Positions 1-5,901 of a stretch of 5,901 nucleotides of DNA are shown piece by piece. The translations under genes and the position numbers were made by a program. The stretch's first letter is position 1. Every line of letters begins with the position of its first letter. The notes beneath the pieces are model-generated. The model searched no databases, had not been told where the DNA came from, and worked only from the letters and a program-made list of their open reading frames with translations. Source of the stretch: an uncultured Clostridia bacterium (GTDB lineage: Bacteria; Bacillota; Clostridia; UBA1381); assembly GCA_910585795.1 (NCBI GenBank), contig CAJUFV010000226.1, positions 1 to 5,901 of the forward strand, written 5' to 3'.

Positions 1-12
1 GAAAAAATTTTA

Positions 13-18
13 TATAAT
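13..18 (+). promoter_or_regulatory. -10 box of the transaldolase promoter
   Basis: A perfect TATAAT lies 34 bases before the transaldolase ATG, followed by GG. The predicted transcript would start near base 25, leaving a leader of about 28 bases that contains the ribosome binding site. The matching -35 box would fall just outside the left edge, so only half the promoter is visible. The upstream in-frame ATG at 17 lies inside this hexamer and so cannot be on the transcript. Confidence 0.6.
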
Positions 19-37
19 GGACTTAATAAATTATTAT

Positions 38-43
38 AGGAGG
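38..43 (+). promoter_or_regulatory. Ribosome binding site of the transaldolase
   Basis: A perfect AGGAGG sits 9 bases before the ATG at 53. It decides the start codon: the in-frame ATG at 17 has no such site in front of it and would add 12 residues (starting MDLINYY) that do not belong to the family's N-terminus. Confidence 0.85.
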
Positions 44-52
44 ATTTTCCAT

Positions 53-700
53 ATGAAACTATTTGTAGATACTGCCAATGTCGATGAAATAAGACAGGCA
101 AATGATATGGGCGTTATTTGCGGCGTTACCACAAATCCGTCGCTTATCGCAAGAGAAGGCAGAGATTTTGTGGAGGTCGTAAAAGAAATCACCACTATTG
201 TTGACGGTCCTGTAAGTGCTGAGGTCATTTCTCTTGACGCTGATAAAATGGTTGAAGAGGCAAAGCCGCTCGCGGCAATCAACAAAAATATTGTTATTAA
301 AATTCCTATGTGCGCTGAAGGTCTTAAAGCCGTAAAACAACTGGCTAAGCTTGGAATCAAAACAAATGTGACTCTTATTTTCTCAGCAGCGCAGGCGCTT
401 CTTGCCGCAAGAGCCGGAGCTTCGTTTGTAAGCCCGTTTTTAGGAAGGCTTGATGATATTGGCTCAAACGGTATGATTTTAATTGAAGAAATAGCAGACA
501 TTTTCAAGCTTCATGATATAAAAACAGAAATAATTGCCGCAAGCATAAGAAATCCGATTCATGTTATTGACGCCGCAAGAGCCGGCTGTGATATAGCTAC
601 TGTTCCTTATAAGGTAATAGCGCAGATGATTAATCACCCTCTTACTGACAAGGGTATAGAAAAATTTCTTAAAGACTGGGAAACAGTACCAAAGAAATAA
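53..700 (+). CDS. tal: Transaldolase, small TalC/FSA-type family
   Basis: A 215-residue cytoplasmic class I aldolase-fold (TIM barrel) enzyme of the small transaldolase / fructose-6-phosphate aldolase family. Transaldolase moves a dihydroxyacetone unit from sedoheptulose 7-phosphate to glyceraldehyde 3-phosphate in the non-oxidative pentose phosphate pathway. The N-terminus MKLFVDTAN is typical of the family and supports the ATG at 53, as does AGGAGG nine bases upstream. Other landmarks are GVTTNPS at about 24-30, the Schiff-base lysine K83 in VIKIP, LIF at 108-110, and SPFLGR at about 127-132. Full family length, no break. At the positions that separate the two activities, E57 stands where E. 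coli FsaA has Gln59, and F129 where FsaA has Tyr131; both are the transaldolase state, so I prefer transaldolase over fructose-6-phosphate aldolase. This rests on a from-memory alignment. It appears monocistronic, with its own -10 box and terminator. Confidence 0.93.
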   Translation: MKLFVDTANVDEIRQANDMGVICGVTTNPSLIAREGRDFVEVVKEITTIVDGPVSAEVISLDADKMVEEAKPLAAINKNIVIKIPMCAEGLKAVKQLAKLGIKTNVTLIFSAAQALLAARAGASFVSPFLGRLDDIGSNGMILIEEIADIFKLHDIKTEIIAASIRNPIHVIDAARAGCDIATVPYKVIAQMINHPLTDKGIEKFLKDWETVPKK

Positions 701-741
701 TATAAAAATAACCGTTCCTTAAAGGAACGGTTATTTTTATA
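701..741. terminator. Bidirectional rho-independent terminator between convergent genes
   Basis: Bases 701-720 and 722-741 are exact reverse complements (20 bp) around a single central A at 721. In RNA the core is AACCGUUCC / GGAACGGUU closing a short loop, with an A-rich run before it and a U-rich run (TTATTTTTAT) after it. The symmetry gives the same structure on both strands. It therefore ends the transaldolase transcript (stop at 700) and the minus-strand transpeptidase transcript (stop codon at 752-754). The whole gap between the two genes is only 51 bases and is almost entirely this element. Confidence 0.93.
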
Positions 742-751
742 TCCCGCAATA

Positions 752-2218
752 TCAATAAACAACTACCGGGTCACCGGGAGAAATCCCCTCATAAATCTTT
801 TTTGCAACACTGTAAGGAAGATTTACACACCCATGTGAGCCATAGCCTTTATATATATTTCCTCCAAAGGACGCGCGCCATGTCGCGTCATGCAGTCCTA
901 TGCCGCCGTTGAATGGCATCCAAAAGCTCACAGGAGTAGCATAGTCCTCTCCCCTTAAAGTCACATTTTTATCCTTGTACTTCAGTCTGTATATACCAGT
1001 AGGAGTAGCACGGCGTTTTGTAGGGTCTCCGGATACCAAATCAGTTTCAAGCACTTTATTGCCGTCTTTGTAATACCACAAATGCTGCGCTCCTATACTC
1101 ACCTCCACATATGTTCCGCCTATATCGTTTTTATTACCATGCGCCTGAGCGCGTTGAATATATATCGGCTCACGCTCCGTTGTTTCACCGTTCCATATAA
1201 GACCTGCCAGCTCATTTGCTTCCTTTTCGCTGTTTATTTTCCATCCGTAATCGCCGCCTGACACAGTGACCTCGGAACCACTGCTTGTTTTAAAAACTCT
1301 TTCTCTTCCTATTGTATTATACTTATCAGCAAGAGTGTTAACAAACTCTTTTACCTTATCATTATCAATATTTACACTTTTTTCTCCTATTATGACCCAA
1401 TCCTTTATGGTATTACCGTCAACAACGATATTTTCTTCCCCGCGCTTGTACGTAATCTTCGAGGATACAAATTTATTTGCCAGATTAAGAACTCCCTTTA
1501 CTGTGTCCTCACCGTCAAGGCCGATATAACATCCTTCCTTTTCCAGAGACATTCCCAAATACAGCTCTTTTATCTTCGCCTTTGCACGCTGGTAAACATC
1601 ATTTACACTCACAATATTGCCGGCGTTAATATCTGTCACATGATACTGACCGTTTTCATAATATATACCTGTTACAGCCTCTTTTGCGCCGTCCCTTGAA
1701 TCTTTTGCAAACGAAAGCTGGGTAATACGGTTATACAGAGTATCCTTTGTAAATGTAACCTCAGTTTCCAGCGGAAGCGTATGAGTTTTTATTCCTACAA
1801 TCCACATAAATGGATTTTGCTCTTCCATAAGCTCATCAATATTTTCCGCCGGAGAGCATTTTAGATTTATTTCCTTACCCGTCACATATTCCTCAGCGCC
1901 GTCTTTTTCATAAAATGTAAATTTATAATTTTCTATATCATTCTCTATCTTTTTCTTCGCTTCCTCCACGGTCAAATTGGAGCAGTCAAAGCTTCCTATC
2001 TCTGTCCCCAAAAAGAAACGGTTTCTATAATAAGCCGCTCCGCCCAAATATCCTGACACAATCAGAACCGCAATAATTAACAATGTAATTAATGCGCCCT
2101 TTTTATACTTCTTTTTTCCTGCGCTAACATCATTATTCGCGCCGTCACTGTTTTCCATCTTATTCACTGTTTTTTTTAATTCCTCCGTGCTGTTTACCTG
2201 TTCATTTTCTTTTTCCAT
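752..2218 (-). CDS. Membrane-anchored L,D-transpeptidase (YkuD) with PG-binding domains
   Basis: A 488-residue cell-wall enzyme that forms L,D (3-3) peptidoglycan cross-links or attaches ligands to stem peptides, acting outside the membrane. Residues 1-40 are a charged cytoplasmic tail ending in KKKYKK. Residues 41-63 are one hydrophobic membrane segment. Residues about 70-190 and 240-355 resemble two PG_binding_4-type domains; the second shows GRERVF, TSSG and GGDYGW. The YkuD domain runs from about 368 to 488, with ATPTG at 404-408, H443 in GLHD, and the catalytic SHGCVN at 461-466 (H462, C464, N466). The domain ends the protein in GDPVVVY, so it is complete. The ATG at 2218 is preceded by an AGGGGG site and a near-consensus promoter, so the gene is its own transcription unit. 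Family assignment is firm; the exact cross-link made and the regulation are not readable. The non-catalytic cysteines C79, C121 and C230 are also extracytoplasmic. Confidence 0.93.
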   Translation of the reverse strand: MEKENEQVNSTEELKKTVNKMENSDGANNDVSAGKKKYKKGALITLLIIAVLIVSGYLGGAAYYRNRFFLGTEIGSFDCSNLTVEEAKKKIENDIENYKFTFYEKDGAEEYVTGKEINLKCSPAENIDELMEEQNPFMWIVGIKTHTLPLETEVTFTKDTLYNRITQLSFAKDSRDGAKEAVTGIYYENGQYHVTDINAGNIVSVNDVYQRAKAKIKELYLGMSLEKEGCYIGLDGEDTVKGVLNLANKFVSSKITYKRGEENIVVDGNTIKDWVIIGEKSVNIDNDKVKEFVNTLADKYNTIGRERVFKTSSGSEVTVSGGDYGWKINSEKEANELAGLIWNGETTEREPIYIQRAQAHGNKNDIGGTYVEVSIGAQHLWYYKDGNKVLETDLVSGDPTKRRATPTGIYRLKYKDKNVTLRGEDYATPVSFWMPFNGGIGLHDATWRASFGGNIYKGYGSHGCVNLPYSVAKKIYEGISPGDPVVVY

Positions 2219-2229
2219 ATTATATATTT

Positions 2230-2235
2230 CCCCCT
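2230..2235 (-). promoter_or_regulatory. Ribosome binding site of the L,D-transpeptidase
   Basis: AGGGGG on the minus strand, 11 bases before the ATG at 2218. It is a good but not perfect Shine-Dalgarno with slightly long spacing. It supports the first in-frame ATG over the internal ATG at codon 21. Confidence 0.65.
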
Positions 2236-2253
2236 GTTTTTCATAACTAAACC

Positions 2254-2282
2254 ATTATATCGCTAAATTGATAATTCGTCAA
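2254..2282 (-). promoter_or_regulatory. Near-consensus sigma-A promoter for the L,D-transpeptidase
   Basis: Read on the minus strand: TTGACG (2277-2282), a 17-base spacer, then a perfect TATAAT (2254-2259). Eleven of twelve hexamer bases match consensus and the spacing is ideal. Transcription should start near 2247, giving a leader of roughly 29 bases that carries the ribosome binding site. This points to strong, largely constitutive housekeeping expression. No obvious operator repeat overlaps it. Confidence 0.88.
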
Positions 2283-2383
2283 TGCGTATTTAACGTAAAA
2301 ACAATAATTTACCGATATATAAATAAATATGCACAATAAAAGCATTAACAACAATATTCATGTAACTATTTAATTTTATAATA

Positions 2384-2423
2384 ACAACAGCATATTACAG
2401 TATTCACTGTAATATGCTGTTGT
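2384..2423 (-). terminator. Stem-loop, probable terminator of the ABC operon
   Basis: Bases 2384-2400 and 2407-2423 are exact reverse complements (17 bp) around a 6-base loop. The element begins 54 bases past the permease stop codon on the minus strand and lies about 100 bases before the transpeptidase promoter, where a terminator is expected. The stem is AT-rich (6 G/C pairs of 17) and the minus-strand tail, TATTATAAAATTA, is only moderately U-rich. A protein-binding palindrome or an mRNA-stabilising hairpin remains possible. Confidence 0.62.
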
Positions 2424-2477
2424 ACTTAATATATCTAGATACAAATTTATTCTTTAATAAGCTTAGAATACATATAT

Positions 2478-5036
2478 TTACGCTTCATTTTCACGAAGTC
2501 TGTCTATTATACTTTGCTTCTCAACTACTTTCAGCACTGGCAAAGGCAGTAAAATCCCTATGACTAAAAGTATCGGAATAGTTATAATAAGCGGCAAAAT
2601 TGTAAACTGATATGTGAAGAACCACAGGCTTTGTGCAATAGTATCGGCCAGCAATACCGAAACTGAAGCGCCTAATATAACAGATACAATTCCAGAGCTG
2701 GCGGTATACATAAGTCCCTCAGCTATAAGCATTTTCTTAAGCTGCTTTGACGTCATGCCTATTGACTGAAGCATTGCAAACTCACGCTTTCTTGTAAGTA
2801 TACTTGTAAGTATTGAATTGATAAAATTCAGTACTCCTATAAGTCCTATTATCAGGCTAAGTACTCCGCCTACTATCAGCACTGTGTTTTGCATACCTTT
2901 AAATTCATTTGCCCTTATCTGCTTTGATGAATATGACATTACAGGCTCAACATTTTCTGTATAGTTCCTCAAAAACGCGTCCATAGCAGGTTCAAAGCCC
3001 TCCTCAACATCATATACATACATCATTATGCCCGGATTTGAAACCATTGTTTTATACACCTCAGCAGGAAGATAATATGAATAGTCAAATCCAGTTCGAC
3101 ACGAGTTTGTAAAGGTATTTATCTCAACCTTCGCCATAACCTCATAACTGTATTCGGTGTATTCATTGTCCGCCATAGTTGCGCCATCACCCTTATTATT
3201 ACATAGCGTTACAGTATCGCCTATATCGTAATGCGAGGTTTCCCATATGGGTTCATGATTATCGTCCGTACCCACGCCTTCTAAAATATATTTTCCTGTT
3301 TTCAGCTTGTCGTAGTCAATCTCACCCTCAAGTACGTTTAAATTACCAAGCGGAAAATCCTCCAAGCCATAGACCGCGCAGAAATAATTTCCATCGTCAT
3401 CTTCATTCACACGAATATACTGCGTATTTCGTCCGCCTGGCTTAACACGGAAACATTCTGCGTCTCTTATATCGGCAAAGAAGCGGCCGCCCTGTTTAAA
3501 ACCACTCTGCTCCCCAATCGCGGAAATCATACTTTCGCTTACTGTGTCGTCTTCTCCTCTATAGGTATAACTCACAAGATTCGCGTGTGAGACAAGATAA
3601 TCTGTTTCCACAAATGTTGATAAGAATTTATCCATATCAAAACCAAGGCTAATCGTATAAATTGTATTGAAAAGTACAAGTGACAATGCCATTGATACTA
3701 TTACAAGCACTGTACGTTTCTTGTTTCTCCCCAAATTCGCAGCCGCCATACCTCCTATTTTCGCGCCTTGGCGTGATTTGCGTTTTTTCTTTTTCATATT
3801 TGTATTATCAGTATATCTAACAGCCTCTACAGGCGATACACTTGCCGCAATACGTCCAGGCTTCGCGGTGCTTATCGCGACTGTTATAAGCGCAAAAATC
3901 GTACTTCCGATAAAGATAATCGGATTTGCGCTTGTTGTAAACGCGGCTCCTGCATATGTGCTTTGATTCATAATAAGCGGCACAATAGCAGTTCCAGTAA
4001 AATACCCCGCAATAAGTCCTATCGGAATACCGATACACGAAAGAAACATCGCCTGACGGCGTATAATTTGCTTTATCTGCTTACCTGTTGTTCCTATTGT
4101 CTTTAACAGTCCGTAAAAACGTATGTCTTTAATAACAGAAATCTGAAAAATATTATATATTATCAAATAGCCTGTAAATATTACCAACGCAAGCGCCGTG
4201 ATTACAGCCATTACAGTCGGTAAATCCAAGCTGAAATTGCTTGACATATACGACCAGTTTACATTAGATGCAATAAAATTCAGTGCGGTTTCGTCCATTG
4301 AATAACCACTTTCAGTTATTATACGCTCCAGCTTACCTTCCAGATTAAATGAGTTTTTAAACATTACATAGCTGTTTATAACCCCTGTCATTTCATATGT
4401 TTCTCTGTAATTATTATAAAGCTCGTCAATGTGCGCGTCCATATACGCTTTTGAAACTACCATAATAGAAGCCATTTCAAATGTCGGATCAGCCTCCCAC
4501 CAGCCTGATAATACGAAATCGCGCTCAACAATTTCACCATTATGAATTCTCATTTTAAATGTTACAGGTGTTCCCACCTCCTCCGGAAGTCCAAGCAGTT
4601 TCATCGCCCTTGTATCCATGATAATCTCATTTTCTTTTTCAGGCTTATGACCATGAGTGGGCACACAGAATCCCAGCTCTATTCCAACGTCATTCATATA
4701 ATAAATTTCCGCGTGGCGCTTTAAAAGCTCATCGCTTATAACCTCATCGCATATTATCCTGTTATATGAAATTCTGTCAATAAGCTCATGCTCTTTTATA
4801 TTTTCAAACTGGTCTTCTGTTATATACTTTAAATGCACCATGCCATCACCGCCAGCTTGACGCATAGTTTGCTTTTGTATATTTTCAACCATTCCGCTGC
4901 CGACTGTAAAAAGCGCTGTGAACAGTATAGACGTAAGAACGATTGCGATGACCGCTATTATGTTTCTTGACACATTAGCTCTAAAGCTTCTGCTTGAAAG
5001 ACGGCGGATTACTTTTTTACTGTTTACATTAAGCAT
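2478..5036 (-). CDS. ABC transporter permease, MacB/FtsX type, 8 membrane segments
   Basis: An 852-residue inner-membrane permease pairing with the ATPase just upstream. Membrane segments lie at about 25-45, 275-298, 328-352, 371-393, 441-463, 717-740, 775-800 and 811-836. A large extracytoplasmic domain follows TM1 (about 46-272) and another follows TM5 (about 464-715). The two halves are duplicated FtsX modules: the coupling segment after TM2 (KTIGTTGKQIKQ, about 312-323) matches that after TM6 (QSIGMTSKQLKK, about 757-768). SPVEAVR at 401-407 ends the first half, and a basic linker (KKKKRK) joins the halves. Complexes of this family use ATP to move substrates or signals across the envelope without a transmembrane channel; the substrate cannot be read here. 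I chose the ATG at 5036 because AGGTGG lies 5 bases before it; an upstream in-frame GTG at 5045 falls inside that site. The start overlaps the ATPase stop by 8 bases. Confidence 0.9.
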   Translation of the reverse strand: MLNVNSKKVIRRLSSRSFRANVSRNIIAVIAIVLTSILFTALFTVGSGMVENIQKQTMRQAGGDGMVHLKYITEDQFENIKEHELIDRISYNRIICDEVISDELLKRHAEIYYMNDVGIELGFCVPTHGHKPEKENEIIMDTRAMKLLGLPEEVGTPVTFKMRIHNGEIVERDFVLSGWWEADPTFEMASIMVVSKAYMDAHIDELYNNYRETYEMTGVINSYVMFKNSFNLEGKLERIITESGYSMDETALNFIASNVNWSYMSSNFSLDLPTVMAVITALALVIFTGYLIIYNIFQISVIKDIRFYGLLKTIGTTGKQIKQIIRRQAMFLSCIGIPIGLIAGYFTGTAIVPLIMNQSTYAGAAFTTSANPIIFIGSTIFALITVAISTAKPGRIAASVSPVEAVRYTDNTNMKKKKRKSRQGAKIGGMAAANLGRNKKRTVLVIVSMALSLVLFNTIYTISLGFDMDKFLSTFVETDYLVSHANLVSYTYRGEDDTVSESMISAIGEQSGFKQGGRFFADIRDAECFRVKPGGRNTQYIRVNEDDDGNYFCAVYGLEDFPLGNLNVLEGEIDYDKLKTGKYILEGVGTDDNHEPIWETSHYDIGDTVTLCNNKGDGATMADNEYTEYSYEVMAKVEINTFTNSCRTGFDYSYYLPAEVYKTMVSNPGIMMYVYDVEEGFEPAMDAFLRNYTENVEPVMSYSSKQIRANEFKGMQNTVLIVGGVLSLIIGLIGVLNFINSILTSILTRKREFAMLQSIGMTSKQLKKMLIAEGLMYTASSGIVSVILGASVSVLLADTIAQSLWFFTYQFTILPLIITIPILLVIGILLPLPVLKVVEKQSIIDRLRENEA

Positions 5037-5706
5037 TGTTACCACCTACAATTCTTCCGTCTTCTATTCTGATTATTCTGTCTGCCATCTGCGCGATTTC
5101 CTCATTATGTGTAATCATAACTATAGTCTGAGAAAATCGCTCACTTGTCACCTTTAAAAGCCCCATAACGTCAAGACTTGTTTTGCTGTCAAGATTGCCC
5201 GTAGGCTCATCCGCAAGAATAATAGCCGGCTTTGACGCAAGAGCGCGGGCAATCGCTACCCTCTGCTGCTGTCCGCCTGAAAGCTGATTAGGAAGATTAT
5301 TAACCTTTTCTGTAAGTCCAAGTGTTTCCATTATATTATCAATATGTCTTTTATCAAGCTTATTTCCGTCCAGCTCAATTGGAAGAACAATATTTTCATA
5401 CACGTTAAGCACCGGCACAAGATTATAGCTCTGAAATATAAAACCTATTTTTCTGCGTCTGAAAATCGTCAGAGCATCATCTTTTAACGCAAAAACATCT
5501 CTGCCGTCAACCTCTACCTTCCCGTCCGTAGGACGGTCAAGCCCTCCAAGCATATGCAAAAGCGTCGATTTTCCGCTTCCTGATGTACCTACAATCGCCG
5601 CAAATTCACCGTTCTTTACTGATAAGTTTACTCCGTCAAGCGCCTTCACCACAGTCTCACCGCTGCCGTAAATTTTTTTTAAGTTTATCGTTCTTAAAAT
5701 ATCCAT
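5029..5706 (-). CDS. ABC transporter ATP-binding protein, MacB/LolD type
   Basis: A 225-residue cytoplasmic ATPase that powers the permease encoded directly downstream. All motifs are intact: Walker A GTSGSGKST at 40-48, Q-loop Q92 in FIFQSYNL, signature LSGGQQQ at 142-148, Walker B IILADEP at 162-168 with catalytic E167, D-loop NLDS at 171-174, and switch H200 in ITHN. The LSGGQQQRVAIARAL and EPTGNLD wording is typical of the MacB/LolD/FtsE/BceA group, and the length is normal for it. I start at the ATG at 5706 (MDILRT), which places the first beta strand as in relatives. An ATG at 5718 would add four residues but abuts the AGGA site with no spacing, and a TTG at 5745 has no site at all. No histidine kinase or response regulator is in view, so a Bce-type sensing role cannot be supported. 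Confidence 0.94.
   Translation of the reverse strand: MDILRTINLKKIYGSGETVVKALDGVNLSVKNGEFAAIVGTSGSGKSTLLHMLGGLDRPTDGKVEVDGRDVFALKDDALTIFRRRKIGFIFQSYNLVPVLNVYENIVLPIELDGNKLDKRHIDNIMETLGLTEKVNNLPNQLSGGQQQRVAIARALASKPAIILADEPTGNLDSKTSLDVMGLLKVTSERFSQTIVMITHNEEIAQMADRIIRIEDGRIVGGNNA
5042..5047 (-). promoter_or_regulatory. Ribosome binding site of the permease, inside the ATPase gene
   Basis: AGGTGG on the minus strand, 5 bases before the ATG at 5036 and embedded in the last codons of the ATPase gene. It rules out the upstream GTG at 5045, which would use the binding site itself as start codon. Together with the 8-base gene overlap it implies translational coupling. Confidence 0.7.
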
Positions 5707-5718
5707 AGTTATGACCAT

Positions 5719-5726
5719 TCCTTTCC
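5719..5726 (-). promoter_or_regulatory. Ribosome binding site of the ABC ATPase
   Basis: GGAAAGGA on the minus strand. Its AGGA core is 12 bases before the ATG at 5706, which is long. It touches the ATG at 5718, which is too short. The true start therefore lies between two imperfect choices; 5706 is favoured by family alignment. Confidence 0.45.
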
Positions 5727-5789
5727 GCTGCGCTACAAGGCACAAAAGGTTATGAAACCAAAACAGTAGAGCAGCATTCCAAATTTTGT

Positions 5790-5797
5790 GTTAAAAT
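5790..5797 (+). promoter_or_regulatory. Possible extended -10 promoter reading out of the window
   Basis: TAAAAT at 5792-5797 is preceded by TG at 5789-5790 plus one base, the extended -10 arrangement. No -35 hexamer is found at 16-18 bases. A start 6-7 bases later (about 5803-5804) would fall at the foot of the hairpin beginning at 5802, which is the main reason to list it. Without that coincidence it would be unremarkable in AT-rich DNA. Confidence 0.3.
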
Positions 5798-5801
5798 GAT
5801 A

Positions 5802-5897
5802 CTTGAAGATGCAGGCACACTACACAGCACGTGGAGGTGAGTGGGAACAGCCATTTTGACTGACCGCATAGTTATGTGTGCCGGATACTCTTTCAAG
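5802..5897 (+). ncRNA. Candidate structured RNA of unknown family (or leader RNA)
   Basis: The segment can fold as a long interrupted hairpin. CTTGAA at 5802-5807 pairs with TTCAAG at 5892-5897, and GA/TC extends it past a one-base bulge. After an internal loop, GGCACAC at 5814-5820 pairs with GTGTGCC at 5876-5882. Inside, GTGG (5831-5834) can pair with CCGC (5864-5867), and CAG (5848-5850) with CTG (5860-5862). Its GC content is clearly above the AT-rich gap beside it, as in many RNA genes. The central loop is purine-rich on the plus strand, and an extended -10 box precedes it, so I favour that strand. The minus strand also folds and would then be a leader of the ABC operon. I do not recognise SRP RNA (no GGAA apical loop), RNase P, tmRNA, a T-box or a common riboswitch. 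A 6S-like RNA is only a guess. The RNA may continue past the right edge. Confidence 0.33.
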
Positions 5898-5901
5898 CAC
5901 A

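Noticed and set aside
34..507. Long minus-strand open frame opposite the transaldolase
   Set aside because: It is antisense to a well-supported enzyme gene, low in complexity (Ser/Ala/Ile rich), without promoter or ribosome binding site.
1266..1529. Plus-strand open frame opposite the L,D-transpeptidase
   Set aside because: It is an antisense shadow of the second PG-binding-like domain, with no ribosome binding site or homology.
2283..2383. Possible small gene or repeat array in the AT-rich gap between operons
   Set aside because: I saw no open frame with a start signal and no repeat unit; it is plain AT-rich spacer upstream of the transpeptidase promoter.
3667..3966. Plus-strand open frames opposite the permease (also 3179-3445 and 4542-4724)
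   Set aside because: They are antisense shadows of the permease gene; hydrophobic stretches mirror the membrane-segment codons and no start signals are present.
5809..5859. Plus-strand 16-codon frame starting ATG at 5809 (MQAHYTARGG...)
   Set aside because: It is very short, has no ribosome binding site in front, and lies inside the pairing arms of the candidate RNA. No coding signal supports it.
5802..5897. SRP RNA, RNase P RNA, tmRNA, T-box or common riboswitch at the right edge
   Set aside because: The hallmark sequences of each (GGAA apical loop, T-box GGGTGG, and so on) are absent in what is visible on both strands.
5820..5900. Minus-strand open frame entering from the right edge and ending at a TAG at 5820-5822 (contains NGCSHSPPRAV)
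   Set aside because: Only 26 codons are visible, with no family resemblance, and the frame coincides with the foldable segment. It is more likely a chance frame over non-coding DNA, though a gene's C-terminus cannot be excluded without the flank.

Overview
The window looks like ordinary chromosome from a low-GC Firmicute, most likely a Clostridia / Lachnospiraceae-type organism. This is inferred from AT-rich intergenic DNA, strong Shine-Dalgarno sites (AGGAGG, AGGTGG), consensus sigma-A promoters, and the protein types: a short Firmicute-style transaldolase, a membrane-anchored YkuD L,D-transpeptidase with PG-binding domains, and a MacB/FtsX-type ABC exporter. No phage, transposon, CRISPR or toxin-antitoxin signature was seen.

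Layout. (1) 1-700, plus strand: a small transaldolase of the TalC/FSA family, with its own -10 box and a strong ribosome binding site. (2) 701-741: a perfect 20-bp inverted repeat that serves as a shared bidirectional terminator between convergent genes. (3) 752-2218, minus strand: an L,D-transpeptidase (cytoplasmic tail, one membrane segment, two PG-binding-like domains, C-terminal YkuD catalytic domain), driven by a near-consensus promoter at 2254-2282. (4) 2219-2477: intergenic DNA holding that promoter and a 17-bp stem-loop, which probably terminates the ABC operon. (5) 2478-5706, minus strand: a two-gene ABC operon, ATPase first and then an 852-residue, 8-TM permease, with an 8-bp overlap that implies translational coupling. 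(6) 5707-5901: a leader or intergenic stretch with no credible gene. It can fold into a long imperfect hairpin preceded on the plus strand by an extended -10 box, so it may be a small RNA or a structured leader that I cannot name.

How the genes work together. The transaldolase belongs to the non-oxidative pentose phosphate pathway. The L,D-transpeptidase is a cell-wall cross-linking enzyme acting outside the membrane. The ABC pair forms a type VII (mechanotransmission) complex, probably an efflux or peptide-handling or envelope-stress system. The three units have separate promoters or terminators and show no sign of being one system. The least explained part is the right edge. Several start codons were moved inward from the longest open frames on the basis of ribosome binding sites and the promoter position.
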